Source: Toxonevra muliebris
Taxonomy: Eukaryota > Arthropoda > Insecta > Diptera > Pallopteridae
Assembly (NCBI GenBank): GCA_963691655.1
Contig: OY829327.1
Location: 53,766,079-53,830,078 of the forward strand
Reading direction: 5' to 3'
DNA: 64,000 bases
In this document: one piece after another, positions 42,689-52,545 of the stretch
How positions within the stretch are numbered: the first letter of the stretch is position 1
Layout: the number at the start of each line of letters is the position of its first letter
Notes under the pieces: generated by a model
Database searches by the model: none
Told to the model about the DNA's origin: nothing
What the model saw: only the letters and a program-made list of their open reading frames with translations
Position numbers and translations under genes: made by a program

Positions 42689-45632
42689 ATTCAGTGCTGG
42701 AATTTTATCCCTCTGTATTGGCTACAATTCGAAAATGGTTACAACGCAGAGGCTACGGTATATACCACCATATGGCAAGCAGACTTCGGCATAATTAAAG
42801 GTACCTAACTTAAAAATCGCTCTTTTTAAATTCTGGCAAAACGAAGCGGTGCTGGAATTTTGGTCAATTTTCTCAGCTTTTTCCACTGTATTGGCCATAA
42901 TTCGGAAATGGCTACAAACCAGAAGCTGCGGTATATACCACAACATGGCCAGCAGACCTCGGCATAATTTAAGGTACCTAACTTAAAAATCCCTTTTTTT
43001 AAATTCTGGCAAAACGAAGCGGTGCTGGAATTTTGGTAAATTTTCTCAGCTTTTTCCACTGTATTGGCCATAATTCGGAAATGGCTACAACGCAGAAGCT
43101 GCGGTATATACCACCACATGGCCAGCAGACCTCGCCATGATTCCAGGTACCAAACTTAAAAATCGCTTTTTTTAAATTCTGGCAAAACGAAGCGGTGCTG
43201 GAATTTTGGTCAATTTTCTCAGCTTTATAATTCGGAAATGGCTACAACGCAGAAGCTGCGGTATATACCACCACATGGCCAGTAGACCTCGCCATGATTC
43301 CAGGTACCAAACTTAAAAATGGCTCTTTTTAAATTCTGGCAAAACGAAGCGGTGCTGGAATTTTGGTCAATTTTCTCAGCTTTTTCCACTGTATTGGCCA
43401 TAATTCGGAAATGGCTACAACGCAGAAGCTGCGGTATATACCACCACATGGCCAGAAGACCTCGCCATGATTCCAGGTACCAAACTTAAAAATCGCTCTT
43501 TTCAAATTCTGGCAAAACGAAGCGGTGCTGGAATTTTGGTAAATTTTTTCAGCTTTTTCCACTGTATTGGCCATAATTCGGAAATGGCTACAACGCAGAA
43601 GTTGCGGTATATACCACCACATGGCCAGTAGACCTCGCCATGATTCCAGGTACCAAACTTAAAAATCGCTCTTTTTAAATTCTGGCAAAACGAAGCGGTG
43701 CTGGAATTTTGGTCAATTTTCTCAGCTTTTTCCACTGTATTGGCCATAATTCGGAAATGGCTACAACGCAGAAGCTGCGGTATATACCACCACATGGCCA
43801 GCAGACCTCGCCATGATTCCAGGTACCAAACTTAAAAATCGCTCTTTTTAAATTCTGGCAAAACGAAGCGGTGCTGGAATTTTGGTCAATTTTCTCAGCT
43901 TTTTCCACTGTATTGGCCATAATTCGGAAATGGCTACAACGCAGAAGCTGCGGTATATACCACCACATGGCCAGCAGACCTCGGCATAATTTAAGGTACC
44001 TAACTTAAAAATCGCTTTTTTTAAATTCTGGCAAAACGAAGCGGTGCTGGAATTTTGGTCAATTTTCTCAGCTTTTTCCACTGTATTGGCCATAATTCGG
44101 AAATGGCTACAACGCAGAAGCTGCGGTATATACCACCACATGGCCAGCAGACCTCGCCATGATTCCAGGTACCAAACTTAAAAATCGCTCTTTTCAAATT
44201 CTGGCAAAACGAAGCGGTGCTGGAATTTTGGTAAATTTTTTCAGCTTTTTCCACTGTATTGGCCATAATTCGGAAATGGCTACAACGCAGAAGTTGCGGT
44301 ATATACCACCTCATGGCCAGTAGACCTCGGCATGATTCCAGGTACCAAACTTAAAAATCGCTCTTTTTAAATTCTGGCAAAACGAAGCGGTGCTGGAATT
44401 TTGGTCAATTTTCTCAGCTTTTTCCACTGTATTGGCCATAATTCGGAAATGGCTACAACGCAGAAGTTGCGGTATATACCACCTCATGGCCAGTAGACCT
44501 CGGCATAATTTAAGGTACCTAACTTAAAAATCGCTCTTTTTAAATTCTGGCAAAACGAAGCGGTGCTGGAATTTTGGTCAATTTTCTCAGCTTTTTCCAC
44601 TGTATTGGCCATAATTCGGAAATGGCTACAACGCAGAAGCTGCGGTATATACCGCCACATGGCCAGTAGACCTCGCCATGATTCCAGGTACCAAACTTAA
44701 AAATCGCTCTTTTTAAATTCTGGTAAAACGAAGCGGTGCTGGAATTTTGATAAATTTTCTCAGCTTTTTCCACTGTATTGGCCATAATTCGGAAATGGCT
44801 ACAACGCAGAAGCTGCGGTATATACCACCATATGGCCAGTAGACCTCGCCATGATTCCAGGTACCAAACTTAAAAATCGCTCTTTTTAACTTCTGGTAAA
44901 ACGAAGCGGTGCTGGAATTTTGGTCAATTTTCTCAGCTTTTTCCACTGTATTGGCCATAATTCGGAAATGGCTACAACGCAGAAGCTGCGGTATATACCA
45001 CCACATGGCCAGCAGACCTCGCCATGATTCCAGGTACCAAACTTAAAAATCGCTCTTTTCAAATTCTGGCAAAACGAAGCGGTGCTGGAATTTTGGTCAA
45101 TTTTCTCAGATTTTTCCACTGTATTGACCATAATTCGGAAATTGCTACAACGCAGAAGCTGCGGTATATACAACCACATGGCCAGTAGACCTCGGCATAA
45201 TTTAAGGTACCTAAATTAAAAATCGCTCTTTTTAAATTCTGGTAAAACGAAGCGGTGCTGGAATTTTGGTCAATTTTATCAGCTTTTTCCACTGTATTGG
45301 CCATAATTCGGAAATGGCTACAACGCAGAAGCTGCGGTATATACCACCATATGGCAAGCAGACCTCGCCATGATTCCAGGTACCAAACTTAAAAATCGCT
45401 CTTTTTAAATTCTGGCAAAACGAAGCGGTGCTGGAATTTTGGTCAATTTTCTCAGCTTTTTCCACTGTATTGGCCATAATTCGGAAATGGCTACAACGCA
45501 GAAGCTGCGGTATATACCACCATATGGCAAGCAGACCTCGCCATGATTCCAGGTACCAAACTTAAAAATCGCTCTTTTTAAATTCTGGCAAAACGAAGCG
45601 GTGCTGGAATTTTGGTCAATTTTCTCAGCTCT
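42689..45632 (-). repeat. Left arm: 173-bp satellite-like tandem array, ~17 units
   Basis: Units of 173 bp are repeated head to tail. On the minus strand each reads TTCTGCGTTGTAGCCATTTC, GCTGAGAAAATTGACC, CAGCACCGCTTCGTTTTGCC, GGTACC and GGTGGTATATACCGCAGC. One unit near 43205-43225 has lost about 17 bp (GTATTGGCCA region). Two main variants alternate: type A with GGAATCATGGCGAGG and type B with TTAAATTATGCCGAGG after GGTACC. The outermost unit (42689-42790) is the most diverged. Repeating 97-codon open frames arise only from the periodicity; 173 is not a multiple of three, so they are not genes. Confidence 0.95.
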
Positions 45633-45734
45633 ATCTACTGTATCGGAAAATTTTAATTATTTTGTACTGGTGTTCAATTGTTTAAAATTTGGCAAAAGGG
45701 CTCAAGAACCAATTCATAACATGTTATTTAAAAA

Positions 45735-45870
45735 AAAAAAAAAAAGAAAAAAACAATATATGAAAGTGTTATTCCTAGATTCGAACCACCAAACTTCCGA
45801 TTGCAAGGCCAATGACTTATACACGAAGCTAACATCTGGCTATGACGTCATGGGAATTTTTACTTACATG
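45735..45870 (-). repeat. tRNA-like SINE in the loop
   Basis: The minus strand reads GTTAGCTTCGTGTATAAG, CCTTGCAATCGGAAGTTTGG and a B-box GGTTCGAATCTAGG, followed by a poly-T/A tract at 45730-45755. This is a tRNA-derived head with an A/T tail. Confidence 0.45.
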
Positions 45871-47369
45871 TTATCTATTCCTTGTTATGCATAAGATTTG
45901 AATCGAAACTAATGACATTTATGTTTACATATTATTGTAGCAGCAGTATATGAAATTTAACATGTACAAAAGAATTAAAATTGCATCTCCTGTTAAAATC
46001 TGATTGTAACAAAAACAATAACAAAGAATATGAAGAATATGCGTCTTTTTGTTGTTTTCCTGATAGTTGACGAAAATAAGCCATTACAGAGTTTCAAATT
46101 TAACATTTTTAATCGTGTTTACTTTGCACCTCGTTGTGATTCTACATTTTGTAACAGAAATGAAATAAAAGCATTTGTCAAATACCATAGTAAGAAGATT
46201 TGTTGTTATGAATGTAAAAAATGTACAAGGAGGATAATTTATTTATAAGTTTATGAAATACATATACACTGGCTGTCATAAAAACCGCACCAATAAAATA
46301 ACGAAAAATAACGCCATATGACTTTGTGGGAATTTTACTATTTTCGCTACACAGTTATCCTTGTATTACTCTATATCTGAGCGACGCACGTACCGAAGAT
46401 TAAATGCAAACAAAAAATTGAGTTTAATTTGCCAGATCATATAATTTTTTCTCGATTCTACTAGAATTAGTAATATGTAGTTACATTCATGCAAATGAAA
46501 AAGAATATAAAACAGAAAGCTCTCAAACTCTCACGCATTCTGTTCTATTTTGTGTTTGTGCAAAAACAAATGCGAGATATGCCGCAGGTAACTTTTATGT
46601 GGCAAACAATGAGATCTACAATCCTTTCATACATTATTTTAATGCATCTCTTATAGTTATGTCACTTCAAGCATTTATTTTGTATGGGAGGTGCCACACC
46701 CACTTGTTTTATTGAAATAAAATATAGCCTATGTTCAAACGGCGAACCCCACCATCACCATACTGCAAAAAATTTTAAATTCGGCCGGTAGTTCATGAGA
46801 TTACCCCAATAATACATCCAAACTTTACCAAATTATTAATAGTATAGATAGATCAGTGGTTCTCAACTGTTTTCATCCTATGCCCCCTTTCCGAATTCAT
46901 GGTAAGCCCACGCCTCCCCCACTTTGATTCTCCCACAAAATTTTTTATGCTGGCTTATTTTTTTTTTTTAATTAAATCATACCTACCTGGAAAAATATTA
47001 AGTTTTTGCCTAGTTTGGAATTCGCCCTGGTTAATGCGTTGAAGATAAGCTAGGCTAGTAAACTTATCTAGTATTTAAATTGATCTTTGTGAGAAAAACT
47101 ACAATGGTGAAATTTTAGTGAGGTTTTAGTTGGAAAATCACCAGCTAACCAAATAATTATTATAATAAATCGAGCGCATCATACATTATCTAACTGAAAC
47201 CAGCCAAGAAACTCACCAAAGGCTAAAAAAAGATTGAAGAAAAGGAAAGAGATAAGAATGACGTTTTTTTTTAGAATAAAAACACTTTTAAATACGAATA
47301 TTTTTCTTCATAAAATAATTTTGGGTGCGTAATTGTATTTTTAAATAAATTTTTATAATCAAAACATGA

Positions 47370-47760
47370 AATTACGTGTTAATGCCTAGCCAGTGCCAGG
47401 CACGCATGCCTCGTTAAGGATTTGACATGTTGGCTTCATGAAGCACGTCATAAACTAGCAACGAGGCTTTCTAATTTTCTCTCGACAGGCCTCCCAGACA
47501 GATCCTTTCATGAGAGTATAAATGCGTATTTTAAGTACATTCGTTTAATGTTAAAAACTTCACCATTTAATTTTTTATAAATAGTAGTATTAATATTTTG
47601 TCACAAAAATTTACAAACAGTTAAAAAAAAATGGGATTTTGGTTCTAAAAAGTATTTGAAGTTTAGGTTTTTGAAAATGATATTTCAATGTGCATAATGT
47701 AGCTTTTTACACATAATATGAAAGGAGAAATAATTTGATTAAATACAGAGTACTCAAATA
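47370..47760 (+). repeat. Dispersed repeat C, copy 1
   Basis: TTAAGGATTTGACATGTTGG, TCTAATTTTCTCTCGAC, CATTTAATTTTTT and ACACATAATATGAAAGGAGA recur in order at 59606-59885. No coding content was recognised. Confidence 0.7.
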
Positions 47761-48073
47761 CTTGTTTTTTGAAATGCGTTCGCGCCTCCCTTCAAAAACC
47801 CCTTGTTGGAGTTCTGAAAACAGTTTGGTATTAAAAAAATAACGAATGATATCTTCTATGCCATTCAAGATAACAGCCATAACAAAGGCTAAGAGAGGAG
47901 CACCATCCAACTAAACACTTTTGCTTGTGACTCATGCAAATGAAACAAATCAATCCTAGTATGTATCTTCAAAAAATAACAAATATTTTTATTTTTACAT
48001 ACTTTTAATTAATATCTATCCTCAAAAATGTAAAATTTCTTCCATATTTTTGTTTTAATTAAAAATTAAAATT

Positions 48074-51012
48074 AGCTTCTGCGTTGTAGCCATTTCCGAA
48101 TTATGGCCAATACAGTGGAAAAAGCTGAGAAAATTGACCAAAATTCCAGCACCGCTTCGTTTTGCCAGAATTTAAAAAGAGCGATTTTTAAGTTAGGTAC
48201 CTGGAATCATGGCGAGGTCTACTGGCCATGTGGTGGTATATACCGCAGCTTCTGCGTTGTAGCCATTTCCGAATTATGGTCAATACAGTGGAAAAATCTG
48301 AGAAAATTTTTGCCAGAATTTAAAAAGAGCGATTTTTAAGTTAGGTACCTGGAATCATGGCGAGGTCTACTGGCCATGTGGTGGTATATACCGCAGCTTC
48401 TGCGTTGTAGCCATTTCCGAATTATGGTCAATACAGTGGAAAAATCTGAGAAAATTTACCAAAATTCCAGCACCGCTTCGTTTTGCCAGAATTTAAAAAG
48501 AGCGATTTTTAAGTTAGGTACCTGGAATCATGGCGAGGTCTACTGGCCATGTGGTGGTATATACCGCAGCGTTGTAGCCATTTCCGAATTATGGCCAATA
48601 CAGTGGAAAAAGCTGAGAAAATTGACCAAAATTCCAGCACCGCTTCGTTTTGCCAGAATTTAAAAAGAGCGATTTTTAAGTTTGGTACCTGGAATCATGG
48701 CGAGGTCTACTGGCCATGTGGTGGTATATACCGCAGCGTTGTAGCCATTTCCGAATTATGGCCAATACAGTGGAAAAAGCTGAGAAAATTGACCAAAATT
48801 CCAGCACCGCTTCGTTTTACCAGAATTTAAAAAGAGCGATTTTTAATTTAGGTACCTTAAATTATGCCGAGGTCTACTGGTCATGTGGTTGTATATACCG
48901 CAGCTTCTGCGTTGTAGCCATTTCCGAATTATGGCCAATAAAGTGAAAAAATCTGAGAAAATTGACCAAAATTCCAGCACCGCTTCGTTCTGCCAGAATT
49001 TAAAAAGAGCGATTTTTAAGTTAGGTACCTGGAATCTAGGCGAGGTCTACTGGCCATGTGGTGGTACATACCGCAGGTTCTGCGTTGTAGCCATTTCCGA
49101 ATTATGGTCAATACAGTGGAAAAAGCTGAGAAAATTGACCAAAATTCCAGCACCGCTTCGTTTTGCCAGAATTTAAAAAGAGCGATTTTTAAGTTTGGTA
49201 CCTGGAATCATGGCGAGGTCTACTGGCCATGTGGTGGTATATACCGCAGCTTCTGCGTTGTAGCCATTTCCGAATTATGGCCAATACAGTGGAAAAAGCT
49301 GAGAAAATTGACCAAAATTCCAGCACCGCTTCGTTTTACCAGAATTTAAAAAGAGCGATTTTTAATTTAGGTACCTTAAATTATGCCGAGGTCTACTGGC
49401 CATGTGGTTGTATATACCGCAGCTTCTGCGTTGTAGCAATTTCCGAATTATGGTCAATACAGTGGAAAAATCTGAGAAAATTGACCAAAATTCCAGCACC
49501 GCTTCGTTTTGCCAGAATTTAAAAAGAGCGATTTTTAAGTTTGGTACCTGGAATCATGGCGAGGTCTACTGGCCATATGGTAGTATATACCGCAGCTTCT
49601 GCGTTGTAGCCATTTCCGAATTATGGCCAATACAGTGGAAAAAGCTGAGAAAATTGACCAAAATTCCAGCACCGCTTCGTTTTGCCAGAATTTAAAAAGA
49701 GCGATTTTTAAGTTTGGTACCTGGAATAATGGCGAGCTCTGCTGGCCATGTGGTGGTATATACCGCAGCTTCTGCGTTGTAGCCATTTCCGAATTATGGC
49801 CAATACAGTGGAAAAAGCTGAGAAAATTGACCAAAATTCCAGCACCGCTTCGTTTTGCCAGAATTTAAAAAGAGCGATGTTTAAGTTAGGTACCTTAAAT
49901 AATGCCGAGGTCTGCTGGCCATGTGGTGGTATATACTGCAGCTTCTGCGTTGTAGCCATTTCCGAATTATGGCCAATAAAGTGGAAAAAGCTGAGAAAAT
50001 TGACCAAAATTCCAGCACCGCTTCGTTTTGCCAGAATTTAAAAAGAGCGATTTTTAAGTTAGGTACCTTAAACTATGCCGAGGTCTGCTGGCCATGTGGT
50101 GGTATATACTGCAGCTTCTGCGTTGTAGCCATTTCCGAATTATGGCCAATAAAGTGGAAAAAGCTGAGAAAATTGACCAAAATTCCAGCACCGCTTCGTT
50201 TTGCCAGAATTTAAAAAGAGCGATTTTTAAGTTTGGTACCTGGAATAATGGCGAGCTCTGCTGGCCATGTGGTGGTATATACCGCAGCTTCTGCGTTGTA
50301 GCCATTTCCGAATTATGGCCAATAAAGTGGAAAAAGCTGAGAAAATTGACCAAAATTCCAGCACCGCTTCGTTTTGCCAGAATTTAAAAAGAGCGATTTT
50401 TAAGTTAGGTACCTTAAACTATGCCGAGGTCTGCTGGCCATGTGGTGGTATATACTGCAGCTTCTGCGTTGTAGCCATTTCCGAATTATGGCCAATAAAG
50501 TGGAAAAAGCTGAGAAAATTGACCAAAATTCCAGCACCGCTTCGTTTTGCCAGAATTTAAAAAGAGCGATTTTTAAGTTTGGTACCTGGAATAATGGCGA
50601 GCTCTGCTGGCCATGTGGTGGTATATACCGCAGCTTCTGCGTTGTAGCCATTTCCGAATTATGGCCAATAAAGTGGAAAAAGCTGAGAAAATTGACCAAA
50701 ATTCCAGCACCGCTTCGTTTTGCCAGAATTTAAAAAGAGCGATTTTTAAGTTTGGTACCTGGAATAATGGCGAGCTCTGCTGGCCATGTGGTGGTATATA
50801 CCGCAGCTTCTGCGTTGTAGCCATTTCCGAATGATGGCCAATACAGTGGAAAAAGCTGAGAAAATTGACCAAAATTCCAGCACCGCTTCGTTTTGCCACA
50901 ATTTAAAAAGAGCGATGTTTAAGTTAGGTACCTTAAATAATGCCGAGGTCTGCTGGCCATGTGGTGGTATATACCGCAGTATATACTACGTTGTTGCCAT
51001 TTCCCTAATATA
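48074..51012 (+). repeat. Right arm: 173-bp satellite-like tandem array, ~17 units
   Basis: The same 173-bp unit as in the left arm, opposite orientation. One early unit (about 48250-48375) lacks around 55 bp, and two units lack TTCTGC, giving 167 bp. The segment 50041-50733 consists of two identical 346-bp dimers, each one type B unit plus one variant unit with GGAATAATGGCGAGCTC. The outer edge decays at about 50980-51012. Each unit contains the palindromes GGTACC and GTATATAC. Confidence 0.95.
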
Positions 51013-51340
51013 ATCCGCTCTTTTGGGGGCGCGTTAAGTTCCGATAATTGTCGAAAAGTCGTATTAGATGAGAAATCTTTCACGATTTGTAAAAATTGTT
51101 TATTGTAACAATTTTAGCGTCGAATACTTAATGATTTGAGAAGTTATAATCGAGTGTCTATATAATTTCGTGAAAGTTTTTATTGGAGCTTTAAAGCTCT
51201 ATGTTTTACTGTGGCATAAAATATACTGTTCTGTTACTTAAAAGAGTTATGTTAAGTTTCTTCTGTTAACGAAATGTTATTAACAGAATTCTGTTATGTT
51301 AATAACAGTGCTCTGTTAATAACATTTTCGGTTCTTCGCC

Positions 51341-51361
51341 CGGTGCTAACTTCACGCTAGT
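51341..51361 (-). repeat. Terminal inverted repeat, right
   Basis: Read inward on the minus strand: ACTAGC followed by GTGAAGTTAGCACCG, then GGCGAAGAAC, which is also similar to the left side (TTTCAGAAC). Confidence 0.8.
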
Positions 51362-51370
51362 CTGTCCCTG
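51362..51370 (+). repeat. 9-bp target-site duplication, right copy
   Basis: CTGTCCCTG, identical to 41656-41664. It is followed by GTATAATCAG, which continues the interrupted LINE. Confidence 0.85.
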
Positions 51371-52440
51371 GTATAATCAGCGGGTAAGGTTTGCCAATAA
51401 GTTGCGCAACCGATTACACTCCAAGTGGAAAAAATAGGCTACAAGTGAGAACTGGGTCTGGTTTTTTCTGTAAATCTAGACTGAGCACCTCTTTCCACTA
51501 AAACGCTTAAGCAAATTTGGTATTCATAAAAATGGCAAATCTATTTGTAACTTAGATGTAAACCGTCTAAATGATATCCTCGTTATCTGGCATGTTTAAC
51601 TTAAATGCCATTAATTTTAAAAGAGCTGATAATATACCACCCAGATTTCTAAAACAATAATACCCTATGTGATGACACCGCTAACACATTTAATAAACAA
51701 TTGCTTTACTACCTCATGTTTTACGAGCATGTGGAAGCGAAGCATTGTGATACCACTTGCCAAAATTCGAATCCTATTGAACCAAAAGATTTTCAGTCCA
51801 TAAGTATACTACCTGCATTTTCCAAAGTGTTGAAAAATCTTATGGCATCTCAAATCTCGGAACATCTGAATGATAAAAAGCTACTTAACCCCCTTCAATC
51901 TGGATTTAGACCAGGAAATAGTGAAAGTTATAGATGACATTAGAATTTCTTATGAGAACAATTTACTGACTTTACTTTGTTTACTGGACTTTTCAAAAGC
52001 ATTTGACAGTGTGAATCATGTGTTATTGTGTGATAAGCTTACACGTTTCTTTGGTTCTTCTGAAGCTGCAACAAGGCTACTGAGCTGCTATCTACATGGG
52101 CGAGTACAGCTTGTTAAAGTTGGTGACAAGGTTTCTGAAGAAAAAGCCATTCGGTCAAACGTTCCGCAGGGATCTGTTTTAGGTCCTCTTCTTTTTTCTA
52201 TGTTTATCAATGGTATTTTCTCTGTAGATATGTTACAATGCATGCGTAAGCCGATTATATTTAGTTATATCTCTCTCTATCTCTATCTAAACGCCATTCT
52301 TGAAGAACGATCTTTGTCTTAATGCCACTAAATAGTTTGTGCTCCGCATTCATAGGGACAAAATCACACTATGTGATATACCTTCCCTTTATGTGGACCA
52401 AGTGCAGCTACAGTTTGTTGAAAAATTTACAAATTTGGGT
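51371..52440 (+). mobile_element. Jockey-type LINE, reverse transcriptase part (right of insertion)
   Basis: The frames read WYNQRVRFANKLRNRLHSKW, then FQSISILPAFSKVLKNLMAS, LNPLQSGFRPGNS, LCLLDFSKAFDSVNHVLLCD (first catalytic Asp) and IRSNVPQGSVLGPLLFSMFI. The catalytic YADD box that should follow is absent. After FSVDM the frame runs through a TCTCTATCTCTATC simple repeat (about 52268-52290) and resumes as CDIPSLYVDQVQLQFVEKFT with NLGI. So about 100 residues are lost. A SINE fragment interrupts it at 52440. Confidence 0.85.
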
Positions 52441-52545
52441 ATATACATCAACCGTTCGGATTCGGCGCAAAACTGGAGGTCCTTCTCTATATATGTGAAG
52501 TTTAAGACGAGCCCCATACATATAGATGGTCCTATTTCGTAGCAA
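52440..52545 (+). repeat. SINE family B fragment inserted in LINE
   Basis: ACCGTTCGGATTCGGCGCAA and AACTGGAGGTCC match the core of the family B copy at 20115-20145. Both sides are LINE or unrelated sequence. Confidence 0.6.

Larger units (their letters stand above)
45633..48073. other. Loop of the Foldback-like element, mixed repeats, no transposase
   Basis: No frame over 100 codons exists and none matches a transposase. Seen inside: a tRNA-like patch (45735-45870), a Tc1-type end TACACTGGCTGTCATAAAAA at 46265, a TATGGGAGGTGCCACAC module at 46683, a hAT-like end CAGTGGTTCTCAAC at 46854 and a repeat shared with 59.6 kb (47370-47760). A 72-codon frame at 46030-46248, ending in a C-x2-C-x5-C-x2-C cluster, is not recognised. 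The loop appears to be secondarily filled. Confidence 0.55.
41665..51361. mobile_element. Foldback-like element: 9.7 kb, long inverted arms of 173-bp repeats
   Basis: The ends are inverted repeats of about 21 bp that share GTGAAGTTAGCACCG after ACT, with bases 4-6 differing. They are flanked by a perfect 9-bp direct duplication. Inside are about 1.0 kb of left subterminal sequence, a 2.9-kb tandem array (42689-45632), a 2.4-kb loop, an opposed 2.9-kb array (48074-51012) and a 0.34-kb right subterminal sequence. Both subterminal regions are rich in TAACATAAC/TGTTATTAACA-type strings. No transposase is recognised. A 9-bp duplication and long tandem-repeat arms fit Foldback elements, which are mobilised by MULE-type transposases; MULE or Merlin derivation is possible. 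The left subterminal part is longer partly because of a tRNA-like insertion at 42.1 kb. Confidence 0.8.

Noticed and set aside
46854..47910. Complete hAT element in the Foldback loop
   Set aside because: Only one candidate end (CAGTGGTTCTCAAC) is visible. The minus frame 47910-47707 (MDGAPLLAFV...) lacks recognisable hAT motifs.
42722..51013. More than 30 open frames of 73-108 codons (WWYIPQLLRCSHFRIMANTVE-type) in both arrays
   Set aside because: They repeat with the 173-bp period, overlap each other, exist on both strands and cross monomer borders out of phase because 173 is not divisible by three. They are by-products of a tandem repeat, not a protein family.
41665..51361. CRISPR-like array
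   Set aside because: The unit is 173 bp with no alternation of short repeats and unique spacers, and the context is eukaryotic.
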